Positions 44,324 through 52,150 of a DNA stretch of 64,000 nt are shown piece after piece. Both the position numbers and the translations under genes were made by a program. Numbering within the stretch: the stretch's first letter is position 1; each line of letters opens with the position of its first letter. Location of the stretch: contig NZ_ALOU01000031.1 of the NCBI RefSeq assembly GCF_000292345.1, positions 1-64,000 on the forward strand, in the 5' to 3' direction. The notes beneath the pieces are model-generated. The model made no database searches. It was not told where the DNA came from and was given only the letters and a program-made list of their open reading frames with translations. This DNA is from Cupriavidus sp. BIS7. GTDB taxonomy: Bacteria; Pseudomonadota; Gammaproteobacteria; Burkholderiales; Burkholderiaceae.

Positions 44324-45292
44324 CTATTCGTCACCGTCGCGAGAAGCGCCGTGGATGTACGCGCCAAGGCCGGCCACCAGCGCGGCAAACGTGACGGCGC
44401 AGCGCGCGTTGTCGCGCAGGTCCTCGTGCATGGCCACCCAGGTATCGAGCGTTTCGGAGAACTGTTCCGGCAGCACTCTTACCAGCCGCTTGTCCCTTGC
44501 CGCCAGCCGTGCGTGACACACGCCTATGCCGAAGCCGGCGCGGATTGCGCCAAGCTGGGCAAGGTCGCTGTCGCTCCGGAATGCGAGACTGTCCCGCGTG
44601 ATCGGCTTGAGCTTGCTCTGCATGCTGCGGATGAACGCGGTTTCCTGGTCATAGCCGATCAGTGCGTGGCGAGACAGATCGCTCATGGACGCCGGCACGC
44701 CATGGGTCTGCAGATACCGTTCATGGGCGTGCAGGCCCAGTTCAACGCCGCCCACGCGCCTGGCGATCAGGGCACCCTGCGCTGGCCGGAACATGCGTAT
44801 CGCGATGTCGGCCTCGCGGCGCAGCAGGTCTTCCGGCCGATTCGACAATACAAGTTCGACCACAAGCTCGCCATGCGTGCCGCGCAGCGCGGCCAGGATT
44901 GGCGGCAGCACCTCTGCGCCGATCACCTCGCTCGCCGTCAGGCGCACCGTGCCCCGAACGCCTGTGCCATGGCTGCTGGCCACGCGGCGCAGGGCGGCCG
45001 CGGTGGCCGCCAGGCTTGCCGCATAGGGCCGCAACTCGTGGGCGGCATCGGTGGGCGTGAAACCGTCGAACGATCGCGTGAACAGCTTCAGTCCCAGCGA
45101 GGATTCGAGACTGTCGATATGCCGGCCGACGGTGGGCTGTGTGATGCCGAGCGCACGGCCTGCTGCGGATAGCGAGCCGACCTCCAGCACCTGCAGGAAC
45201 GTCCGGTACCACTCCCAATTGGGTTCGCTCTGGATGGGTTCAGCTCGGATGGGGGCGCTGTGGGTCTGGTCGGTTCGGGGCACGGTATGCAT
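44324..45292 (-). CDS. LysR-family transcriptional regulator
   Basis: A 322-residue LysR protein from the ATG at 45292. The N-terminal helix-turn-helix is FLQVLEVGSLSAAGRALG followed by ITQPTVGRHIDSLESSLG; the substrate domain spans about 110-310. It diverges from an NAD-dependent epimerase-like gene 90 bases away, the usual arrangement of a LysR regulator and its target. The effector is unknown. Confidence 0.92.
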   Translation of the reverse strand: MHTVPRTDQTHSAPIRAEPIQSEPNWEWYRTFLQVLEVGSLSAAGRALGITQPTVGRHIDSLESSLGLKLFTRSFDGFTPTDAAHELRPYAASLAATAAALRRVASSHGTGVRGTVRLTASEVIGAEVLPPILAALRGTHGELVVELVLSNRPEDLLRREADIAIRMFRPAQGALIARRVGGVELGLHAHERYLQTHGVPASMSDLSRHALIGYDQETAFIRSMQSKLKPITRDSLAFRSDSDLAQLGAIRAGFGIGVCHARLAARDKRLVRVLPEQFSETLDTWVAMHEDLRDNARCAVTFAALVAGLGAYIHGASRDGDE

Positions 45293-45382
45293 TTTTGTAT
45301 GGGCGCCAGTCGATTCTAGGCAATTTTCTTTCCCTTGCCGCTCATCCACACTGCAGACTCAACATCTCACGGGAGAATCACC

Positions 45383-46357
45383 ATGCCGAAGGTTGCATTG
45401 CTTGGGGCGGCGGGAGTCATCGGACAAAGCATCGCCGCTGCGCTGCGCGGCAAGGGCGAGCGCTACAGGGTGGTAGGCAGGAACGATGCGAATCTGCGCC
45501 AGGCATTTGGCAACGACCCGCTGGCGGAGATCGTGACCTGGGATACGGATTCCGCGGAATCGATGCGTGCCGCGGTTGCCGGTGCCGAAACGCTGATCTA
45601 CCTGGTTGGCGTGAACTACTGGCAGTTCGAACTGCACCCGCAACTGATGCGCAAGACGCTGGATGCCGCTGTGGCGGCCGGAGTCACGAACATCGTCCTG
45701 ATTGGCACGGTGTATCCATATGGCAGGGCACGGACCACGCCGGTGCGTGAAGACCATCCGCGTGATCCGCACACGTTCAAGGGCCAGATGCGCAAGGCGC
45801 AGGAGGACATGTTGATGCAGGCCCATGCCGATGGCCGCATCAACGCGACGGTGCTGCGGCTGCCCGATTTCTATGGTCCCGGCGTCGAGGCCAGCCTGCT
45901 GCATCGCGCTGCGCTGGCGGCGGCGAATGGCGGCACGGCGGACCTTATCGGGCCGATCGACCGGCCCCACGAATTCGTCTTCGTGCCGGACGTGGGGCCC
46001 GTGGTGGCAAGGGTCATCGACACCCCGGCCGCGTTCGGGAAGATCTGGCACCTTGCCGGCGCCGGCGTCATCACGCAGCGCGAACTGATTCAGGAGATGG
46101 AGCGCCAGACCGGCCGGCCGCTGAAGCGGCGCGTTGCGGGCAAGATGACGCTGCGTCTGCTGGGCCTGTTCAATCCGCTTATGCGTGAAATGGTGGAGAT
46201 GAACTATCTGATGACCGATCCAGTCGTCCTGGACGATTCCGCGCTGCAGCGGCTGATCGGGCCAATCCGCAAGACGCCCTACCGGGAGGGGATTCGCCAG
46301 ACGCTTGCCGCTGCAGAGTGCGCTAATGCGCGCATTGCTCCCGAACTGGCCGGCTGA
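45383..46357 (+). CDS. NAD-dependent epimerase/dehydratase family protein
   Basis: A 324-residue extended SDR-type protein starting MPKVALLGAAGVIGQSIAAAL, with the Rossmann motif GAAGVIG. The active-site motif appears as YPYGRARTTP with preceding IGTVYPYG; the Tyr-x-x-x-Lys element is degenerate (YxxxR), so it may bind NADP without classical SDR chemistry. Related proteins act on sugar or ketone substrates or as sensors. It is divergent from the LysR regulator, which probably controls it. The specific substrate is unknown. Confidence 0.8.
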   Translation: MPKVALLGAAGVIGQSIAAALRGKGERYRVVGRNDANLRQAFGNDPLAEIVTWDTDSAESMRAAVAGAETLIYLVGVNYWQFELHPQLMRKTLDAAVAAGVTNIVLIGTVYPYGRARTTPVREDHPRDPHTFKGQMRKAQEDMLMQAHADGRINATVLRLPDFYGPGVEASLLHRAALAAANGGTADLIGPIDRPHEFVFVPDVGPVVARVIDTPAAFGKIWHLAGAGVITQRELIQEMERQTGRPLKRRVAGKMTLRLLGLFNPLMREMVEMNYLMTDPVVLDDSALQRLIGPIRKTPYREGIRQTLAAAECANARIAPELAG

Positions 46358-46553
46358 TCCCGGCCCGGTGTCAACGCCATGAATCCGGCAACAGTTAAAG
46401 GAAGCGAGCGTGAGCGTGAGCGTGAGCGAGCGGCGCGGTGACGCCGTCGCGCGTTGCAACATGCAAGGCCGCCACACTCGCATGCCTGGCCCCTGGTCAT
46501 TGGGGCAAGCGTTTCTTTCGTGTCGTTGTTTCACCTGATCATGGGAGCAGCCA

Positions 46554-47018
46554 ATGAAGAATCTGCTGATGTCGATGGCCGTTGCGGCCGCGCTGGGCCT
46601 GTCGCTCGGTGCACAGGCGCAGGCGCCCGCCGGCGCGCCATCGGGTAGTACCGCCCTCTGCAAGGACGGCACCTACTATTCCGGCGCCTCGAAGAAAGGC
46701 GCTTGCGCCGGACACAAGGGCATCAAGGACTGGTATGGCGGCGCCGAGGCCGCCGCGTCCGCTCCGGCCGCTCCAGCGGCAATGGCACCTGCGGCTCCTG
46801 CACCCAAGGCCGCGACGCCGGCGGCTCCTGCCGCAGAGAAGAAGACTGCCGCAGCGCCGGGCGGCGGCCCGGGCCAGGTCTGGGTCAACACGTCTACCAA
46901 GGTCTACCATTGCCCGTCAGACCGCTACTACGGCAAGACCAAGAGCGGTGAGTACATGTCGGAGTCGGACGCCAAGGCCAAGGGCTTCAAGCCCGATCAC
47001 GGCAAGGCCTGCTCCTGA
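46554..47018 (+). CDS. Secreted two-module protein with DUF3761 domain
   Basis: This 154-residue protein has a signal peptide (cleavage near AQAQA, residue 24), an N-terminal DUF3761 module (ALCKDGTYYSGASKKGACAG) and an Ala/Pro-rich linker (about 65-105) joining a second module (VWVNTSTKVYHCPSDRYYG and EYMSESDAKAKGFKPDHGKAC). Both modules keep paired Cys. They resemble small periplasmic or extracellular binding folds of unknown ligand. Upstream lies an in-phase stretch of GTGAGC hexamers that carries no recognised gene. Confidence 0.75.
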   Translation: MKNLLMSMAVAAALGLSLGAQAQAPAGAPSGSTALCKDGTYYSGASKKGACAGHKGIKDWYGGAEAAASAPAAPAAMAPAAPAPKAATPAAPAAEKKTAAAPGGGPGQVWVNTSTKVYHCPSDRYYGKTKSGEYMSESDAKAKGFKPDHGKACS

Positions 47019-47073
47019 CGCCATCGCCAGTGCACGGGGCCACACGGGGCCAGCGGTCCCGTGCCGGCTCCAA

Positions 47074-47640
47074 TCAGGGCCTGCGTTTCTGGTAAGTGCC
47101 GATCAGTTCGGCATGCGCAAGGATGTGCCCCTTCATCGCCCGTTCCAGGGCAGCCTTGTCCGGCCTGCCCAGATCGGGCAATACGACATCCAGTGCGTAG
47201 AGCTTGTGGAAATAACGATGGCGGCCAACCGGCGGGCACGGGCCGCCAAAGCCGGTGCGTTGCCAGTCGTTGAGGCCTTCGTGCGTGCCGGGCGGCAGGC
47301 TGCTTCGTTTGACCCCCTGGGCAAGCGATCCATCGTGCGGTGGCAGGTCATATACCACCCAGTGGACCCAGGTCATCTGCGGCGCAGCAGGGTCCGGCGC
47401 GTCCGGGTCGTCGACGATCAGCGCCAGGCTGGCCGTACCGGGCGGCAGCCCGGACCATGCAAGCGGCGGTGAGGTATCCGAGCCTTCGCAGGTGTGCACG
47501 GCGGGAATTGCGCCGCCGTTGGCGAATGCGGAAGAGGTCAGGGTGAGCGGCATCGATGGCCTCGTTTGGGCGAGTGGTCCTGGCCCGGACAGCATGACCG
47601 CACCAGCCAGCAACCACGGTAGAAGTGGCAATCGCGACAT
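47074..47640 (-). CDS. YbhB/YbcL-type PEBP-family protein, exported
   Basis: A 188-residue protein with a signal peptide (MSRLPLLPWLLAGAVMLSG) and the PEBP core: HTCEGSDTSPPLAWSGLP, the DPDAPDP ligand loop, WVHWVVYDLP, and GPCPPVGRHRYFHKLYALD. These are phosphatidylethanolamine-binding/Raf-kinase-inhibitor-like folds with unknown roles in bacteria, probably small-ligand binding in the periplasm. Confidence 0.9.
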   Translation of the reverse strand: MSRLPLLPWLLAGAVMLSGPGPLAQTRPSMPLTLTSSAFANGGAIPAVHTCEGSDTSPPLAWSGLPPGTASLALIVDDPDAPDPAAPQMTWVHWVVYDLPPHDGSLAQGVKRSSLPPGTHEGLNDWQRTGFGGPCPPVGRHRYFHKLYALDVVLPDLGRPDKAALERAMKGHILAHAELIGTYQKRRP

Positions 47641-47753
47641 ATCGGCCTTCGCCTGGGTATGGCGGCTGCTTCAACTTAGTGCGGATCGAGGACCGGATCA
47701 AGGGCCTGCGCAAGGGCCTGTCGTACATCGCCATCGGCCGCATGGGAAACGAA

Positions 47754-47782
47754 AATGGCCCGGCAGAACCAGCCGGGCCATT
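47754..47782 (-). terminator. Intrinsic terminator after the small minus-strand gene
   Basis: A perfect 11-bp stem (AATGGCCCGGC with GCCGGGCCATT) and seven-base loop, followed on the minus strand by TTTCGTTTCCC. It lies 15 bases beyond the stop at 47798 and supports that gene as real. Confidence 0.65.
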
Positions 47783-47797
47783 GCGCCGCGTCACCGG

Positions 47798-47974
47798 TTA
47801 GTGTCCGCGGGTTGAACCCGCGCGCTGTGACCGGGTAACAAAGCCGCCCTTTGGCGCGCCGCCGCTGGCCTTTGTCGTGGCGGGCGGGTTTCCCGGTGCG
47901 CCAGACTGGCTCATGGGCGTTGTCGGGGGAGAACCTTTCCCCTGGCCGTGAGATTGCCGTGGCGGACCCTTCAT
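47798..47974 (-). CDS. Small hypothetical protein, low complexity
   Basis: A 58-residue frame from the ATG at 47974, chosen because GGAGG lies six bases upstream; an ATG at 48031 has no ribosome site. The product is rich in Gly, Pro, Ser and Thr (MKGPPRQSHGQGKGSPPTTP) and appears disordered, with no signal peptide. A good intrinsic terminator follows. I do not recognise it. Confidence 0.5.
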   Translation of the reverse strand: MKGPPRQSHGQGKGSPPTTPMSQSGAPGNPPATTKASGGAPKGGFVTRSQRAGSTRGH

Positions 47975-48200
47975 GATCGCCTCCATGTTGCGCATGCGCG
48001 TCGCCCAGCGCGTGTGTGCCGAGTGGGGCATGCCGGGTTGTCAGGGAATGGAAGGAGACGTGCTCTCTAGCGCGTCGTAACCTTTGACGCGCCCGGGCAC
48101 GGGGAGGTTCGCTCGCCGGTCAGTGGTTGGGGTAGCGGTTGTAGTTGGCATTGTGGCTACACCCGGTTGCGCCGCCGGAGAACCGGGTGCACGATGCAAC

Positions 48201-48264
48201 GCCCGCGTGCCCGCGTGCCCGCGTGCCCGCGTGCCCGCGTGCCCGCGTGCCCGCGTGCCCGCGT
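48201..48264. repeat. Eight perfect tandem copies of an octamer
   Basis: The unit GCCCGCGT is repeated eight times without a mismatch, ending 24 bases before the start codon of a TRAP-type binding protein gene. An octamer is not a multiple of three, so copy-number change would shift any frame passing through it and would alter promoter or leader spacing. Confidence 0.97.
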
Positions 48265-48288
48265 ATCCGCACCCACAACTAGTCAAAC

Positions 48289-49323
48289 ATGATCGAATTT
48301 CACCGCGAGTTTCACCATACCGCACGCCGCGCCACAGTGGCGCTGGCCATTCTGGCTGGTTTGGCAGGCGCCGCGCTGCCGGCCCACGCCACCGAGCCGA
48401 CGCAATGGCGCATGGCAACGGAGTACCCCGCGAACACCATGCCCGGCGAAGGGGTGTCCACCTTTGCCGCGGAAGTGAAGTCCCGCACGGGCGGGGCGCT
48501 GGAGATCGTTCCTTCGTACGATGCCTCGGCAGGCATCAAGTCTGCCGATATCCCCAAGGCGGTGCGCGACGGCGTGCTGGATGCGGGGGATGCCTACGGC
48601 GGCGCGCTGACCGGATTGAATCCCGTATTCGCGTTGTCCTCGCTGCCGTTCGTGGTCGGTAACATCCAGGACGCGCAGCGGCTGCTTGACCTGGCGCGCC
48701 CGCTCTACGCCAAGGCATTCGAGGCGCTCGGCCAGCATCTGCTCTATGTCACGCCGTGGCCAGCATCGGGGATCTGGTCCAGCCAGCCGGCATCCAGCGT
48801 CGATGCGCTGCGTACGCTATCCATTCGCACCTATGACACCACGTCCGCCAGCGTCATGCAGGCTGCCGGGGCCAAGGCGGAGTTCCTTTCGTTTTCCGAG
48901 CTTCCGGCACGGCTGAAGGCTGGAACGATCAACGCCGCGTTGTCGTCGGGGGATGGCGACGCGGGCCGGAAGTTGTGGGGCTGGCTCCCGTACTTCACGA
49001 CCATCGAATATGCAATGCCGCTGTCGTTTGCCACGGTCAGTGCCCGCGCGTACGCGGCGCTATCGCCGGAGCAAAGACGCGAGGTCGACCAGGCCGCCCA
49101 GGCCACGGAGACCCAGCAGTGGTTGCGGCTGCGGAGCCGGGCCGAGGATAACCGGCAGCACATGCAGCGCAGCGGCGTGACCATAGAACCGCCGTCGGCC
49201 GCGTTGCGCACGGCGCTGCAGCGCGCGGGAGGGCAAGCCGTTGCTGAATGGGAGCAGAAGGCAGGCCATGACGCCGCCGACGTACTGGATCAGTTCAGGC
49301 GCACGCCCGCCGGGGCGCGTTGA
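48289..49323 (+). CDS. TRAP transporter periplasmic substrate-binding protein (DctP family)
   Basis: This 344-residue protein has a signal peptide (cleavage near AHA, residue 34) and the DctP fold (WRMATEYPANTMPGEGVSTF, VRDGVLDAGDAYGGAL, YVTPWPASGIWSSQP, LPARLKAGTINAALSSGDGD). No membrane DctQ or DctM subunits are nearby, so it is an orphan that may serve a distant permease. The start ATG follows an octamer repeat tract with little room for a normal ribosome site. The ligand is probably a carboxylate. Confidence 0.87.
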   Translation: MIEFHREFHHTARRATVALAILAGLAGAALPAHATEPTQWRMATEYPANTMPGEGVSTFAAEVKSRTGGALEIVPSYDASAGIKSADIPKAVRDGVLDAGDAYGGALTGLNPVFALSSLPFVVGNIQDAQRLLDLARPLYAKAFEALGQHLLYVTPWPASGIWSSQPASSVDALRTLSIRTYDTTSASVMQAAGAKAEFLSFSELPARLKAGTINAALSSGDGDAGRKLWGWLPYFTTIEYAMPLSFATVSARAYAALSPEQRREVDQAAQATETQQWLRLRSRAEDNRQHMQRSGVTIEPPSAALRTALQRAGGQAVAEWEQKAGHDAADVLDQFRRTPAGAR

Positions 49324-49392
49324 CGAAAACGGATAAGATACGGCCGCCCGAAAATCGGTCTAGTCGGTCTAACAAACAAGCGGAGTGATTCA

Positions 49393-49725
49393 GTGATTCA
49401 ACCGAGCAACGTATTCAAGGACAACCTGGCCCAGATGCCAGCCATCGACGGCATCGACCGCATCGATCTGGTCGACGCCGCTGGTACGGTGGTGGCCAGC
49501 ATCGAGAACAAGCCCGGCAAGCAGGGCTCGCTGGCCGTGTACAACTACCTGCAGCAGGCATTCGGCACGCTTGACGCCAAGGCCGCCGAATTCGGCCTCG
49601 CGTTGTTCGGCGAACACACGGCCGATGCGCGCAATCGCCCGAACGCCCACCCGAACATCGACCGGCTGCTGGCCATCGTGGCTGGCGGGGAAGCATTGCG
49701 CATGATCGTGGTGGCCAGCGCGTAA
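49393..49725 (+). CDS. Small conserved protein, probable DUF2322
   Basis: A 110-residue soluble protein initiated at GTG with an AGCGGAGTG ribosome site. It begins VIQPSNVFKDNLAQMPAIDG, continues GTVVASIENKPGKQGSLAVYNYL and ends in a hydrophobic strand (LRMIVVASA). The pattern fits the uncharacterised DUF2322 group known from gammaproteobacteria and betaproteobacteria. No function is known. Confidence 0.65.
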   Translation: MIQPSNVFKDNLAQMPAIDGIDRIDLVDAAGTVVASIENKPGKQGSLAVYNYLQQAFGTLDAKAAEFGLALFGEHTADARNRPNAHPNIDRLLAIVAGGEALRMIVVASA

Positions 49726-49821
49726 GCACTGCTGTCAACTAGCAACAGGCCGTGCCGCGAGGGATGCCGAGACCGGGGTGATGTCGATACAATGCCCTCT
49801 GCTCATTTACTGCGAACGGAC

Positions 49822-50889
49822 ATGCTCAAGTACACCGCACTGGCCATACTCGGCACGGCCCTGATCTCCACTGCGGCGCAGTCCGTAGAAATTCAGGGCG
49901 CAGGTTCCACAGCCGCGGCGCCCGTTTACCAGGTCTGGTCAACGGGCTACGCGGCAGCCACCGGCACCAGGCTCACCTACGCGGCCGTTGGCTCTGGTGA
50001 AGGCATCCGTCGCATTCGCGATAGCAAGGTCGATTTCGGTGCATCCGACGTACCGCTGTCGCCGCAAGAGGCAAGCAAGACAGGCCTGATCTGTATTCCC
50101 GCAGTCGTCACCGCGGCGGTTCCGGTGGTCAATCTTCCGTCGATCCCGAAAGGCCAGTTGAGGCTGACGGGCGATCTTCTGGCAAGGATCTTTCTTGGAA
50201 AGGTGGATGCGTGGGATGCGCCCGAGATTCGTGCGCTGAATCCCGGGCTCACATTGCCCAACCTGAAGATCACCCCTGTCGTGCGGACCGACGGTTCGGG
50301 AACGACCTACCACTTCAGCGCCTACCTGAGCGAAGTGAATGCGGAATGGAAATCGGCCAACGGCGCAAAGTCGTCGTTCACGTGGCCCGCAAGCTTCACG
50401 GGCGCAAAGGGCAGCGGCGAGGTGGTCAAGTCCGTGCAGAGTATTCGCGGTGCGATTGGCTATGTCGACTACAACTACGTGCTGGACGCAGGCCTGAATC
50501 CGGCGCAGTTGCGTAACGCTGACGGCAACTTCGTCAGTGCGACGGTTGCGGGCTTCCGCGACGCCGTTGTGCACAGCAACTGGAACCGGAAAGGCGACTT
50601 CACCGCGACGCTGGTCAATCAGCCCGGCGCTGAAGCATGGCCGATCACCATGGGGACGTTCATCGTCGTCCCTGCGGTCAGTCATGCAGGCGAGCGCACG
50701 CTGGAGGCCATGAAGTTCGTTACCTGGGGCTACCTGCACGGTGACCAGCTCGCGCGTGAGGCAAAGTTCGTTCCGCTGCCGGCCCAGGTGCAGGCCAATG
50801 CATATCGCGAGTTGTCGCGCGTGACGGATGCTTCGGGTAAGGCCATCGGTCTGCAAAGCATGGCCATGACGACGGGCAAGGCGCAGTAA
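49822..50889 (+). CDS. PstS-like phosphate-binding periplasmic protein, orphan
   Basis: A 355-residue protein from the ATG at 49822 (MLKYTALAILGTALISTAAQS). The PstS core is present: GAGSTAAAPVYQVWSTGY, GSGEGIRRI, VDFGASDVPLS, the RTDGSGTTYHFSAYL loop and SIRGAIGYVDYNY, which bind phosphate through Ser/Thr/Arg/Asp contacts. No pstC, pstA or pstB follow, so it may supply phosphate to another transporter or act as a sensor. Confidence 0.9.
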   Translation: MLKYTALAILGTALISTAAQSVEIQGAGSTAAAPVYQVWSTGYAAATGTRLTYAAVGSGEGIRRIRDSKVDFGASDVPLSPQEASKTGLICIPAVVTAAVPVVNLPSIPKGQLRLTGDLLARIFLGKVDAWDAPEIRALNPGLTLPNLKITPVVRTDGSGTTYHFSAYLSEVNAEWKSANGAKSSFTWPASFTGAKGSGEVVKSVQSIRGAIGYVDYNYVLDAGLNPAQLRNADGNFVSATVAGFRDAVVHSNWNRKGDFTATLVNQPGAEAWPITMGTFIVVPAVSHAGERTLEAMKFVTWGYLHGDQLAREAKFVPLPAQVQANAYRELSRVTDASGKAIGLQSMAMTTGKAQ

Positions 50890-50934
50890 GGCCGGCCCTT
50901 CAGAACCACGGGCGGGCGCCTGGCCACCCGCTCC

Positions 50935-50960
50935 CGTTTCTCAATCCTCGTTTCTCAATC
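50935..50960. repeat. Short tandem duplication
   Basis: CGTTTCTCAATC occurs twice with a 14-base period, at 50935-50946 and 50949-50960, running through the stop codon of the cupin gene on the minus strand. Confidence 0.7.
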
Positions 50961-51296
50961 GACGATGAAGAGCGTGGCGCCCGTCGTCGTCCGCGACTGA
51001 TGCGGCTCGGCGTCGTCGCCGACCTGATAGCTCATGCCAGGCCGAAGAACGAACTGGCGCCCGTCTTCCAGCGTGGTTTCCAGTTCCCCGTCCAGGCAGA
51101 ACAGGACATGCCCCTTCTTGCACCAGTGATCGGCAAGATAGCCGGGCGAATACTCGACCATGCGCACACGCACGCGGCGATCGCCCTCGCCAAAATACTG
51201 CGTACGCCAGAAGGCCGTCCCGGTTTCGCCCTTGTGCTCGGTACGTTCGACCTTCGACCAATCGGTTGTGCCAAATGCGAATGCATCCATCTTCAT
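50955..51296 (-). CDS. DHCW-motif cupin-fold protein
   Basis: A 113-residue single-domain cupin from the ATG at 51296. The signature segment ADHWCKKGHVLFCLDGEL is near residues 54-71, with His and Glu residues suited to metal binding. Conserved N-terminus KMDAFAFGTTDWSKVERTEHKGETG. Its enzymatic or sensor function is unknown. Confidence 0.85.
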   Translation of the reverse strand: MKMDAFAFGTTDWSKVERTEHKGETGTAFWRTQYFGEGDRRVRVRMVEYSPGYLADHWCKKGHVLFCLDGELETTLEDGRQFVLRPGMSYQVGDDAEPHQSRTTTGATLFIVD

Positions 51297-51369
51297 GCCA
51301 AGGTCCCCGAGGAAAAATGATGCGGGGGATTCTACACTTGGCGACTTTCGTGTTTCCCCGGCACCGGCC

Positions 51370-51738
51370 ATGACCCGCCTCACCAGCTTCCCCCGCTTCG
51401 CTCGTTTATCTCTCCACGGGCTGATCGCCGCGGTCCTGATGGCACAGGGCAGCGCAAATGCCTCCGACATCGACTGCGACCCGTCCGCCACGCCTGCCGT
51501 CCCCGTGCAGACGCAACGGCTGATCTGCGAGTCCGCGCTGTTTTCCATGGGCTACCAACGCATCTATGCCGAGCAGCAGCGGCTGCTCAAGGCGGGCGCC
51601 ATCAGCCAGGCCGACATCGCGGCGTTCCGGAAGAAGCGTGACGGCTGCGACACCGCATCCTGTCTGGATACCGTATTCCGTGAATGGAAGGCGGCGAATC
51701 AGTTCAGCCTGCCAACCAGCCAGACTATGGCAAGGTAG
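51370..51738 (+). CDS. Secreted LprI-like small protein
   Basis: A 122-residue protein with a signal peptide (cleavage near ANA, residue 31) and four Cys (C37, C53 in RLICESAL, C93 and C98 in RDGCDTASC) spaced like the LprI lysozyme-inhibitor N-terminal domain. It is inferred to be a periplasmic helical hairpin protein. The last 40 bases overlap a convergent membrane protein gene. Confidence 0.6.
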   Translation: MTRLTSFPRFARLSLHGLIAAVLMAQGSANASDIDCDPSATPAVPVQTQRLICESALFSMGYQRIYAEQQRLLKAGAISQADIAAFRKKRDGCDTASCLDTVFREWKAANQFSLPTSQTMAR

Positions 51739-52061
51739 GTCAGTACGTGCGCGTACTGGTCCAGGCCAAACGCCCACCAGAACCGCGGCAGATCCGGCGT
51801 CAATTTGGCACGTCGGCCGAGGCGCACCTTCCAGCGGTCGATCATGTAGTGGACGACGGCGTCGAAGATCCCCAACCAGAGCCAGTGGGTCACGCCGAAT
51901 CCGCCGAGCAGCACGGCCGTACACAGACCATGCAGGCCCGCATGGGCATAGCCACCTGGGCTCCGGAAGTCGCCTTTGCCGGCTAGCATCCAACTCGGCT
52001 GCCAAAGGAAGTCGCATACGAGATGCTTGGTGAACAACGCAAATAGCAGCAGCAACGCCAT
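51699..52061 (-). CDS. DUF3307 membrane protein
   Basis: A 120-residue protein with three or four helices and the family blocks KHLVCDFLWQPSWM, GYAHAGLHGLCTAVLLG and FDAVVHYMIDRWKVR, which contain conserved His and Asp. Its role is unknown; relatives often neighbour signalling or phage genes. It overlaps the convergent LprI-like gene by 40 bases. Confidence 0.85.
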   Translation of the reverse strand: MALLLLFALFTKHLVCDFLWQPSWMLAGKGDFRSPGGYAHAGLHGLCTAVLLGGFGVTHWLWLGIFDAVVHYMIDRWKVRLGRRAKLTPDLPRFWWAFGLDQYAHVLTYLAIVWLVGRLN

Positions 52062-52150
52062 GGCATCTCCTTCGCAGCGGTCTTATTCGCCTTCTGATGC
52101 GGGTGGATCCATTTGCGCAACTGGTTCCGATTGAACTCGACCGTTTGTAG

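Noticed and set aside
44297-44336. A 9-bp inverted repeat at the 3' end of the LysR gene as terminator
   Set aside because: It has a 22-base loop, overlaps the stop codon and lacks a T-run on either strand.
46405-46432. GTGAGC hexamer repeats upstream of the DUF3761 gene
   Set aside because: Only about three short units, imperfect at the ends; too few to claim a slippage switch.
48201-48264. CRISPR-like array
   Set aside because: Units are 8 bases with no spacers; it is a simple tandem repeat.
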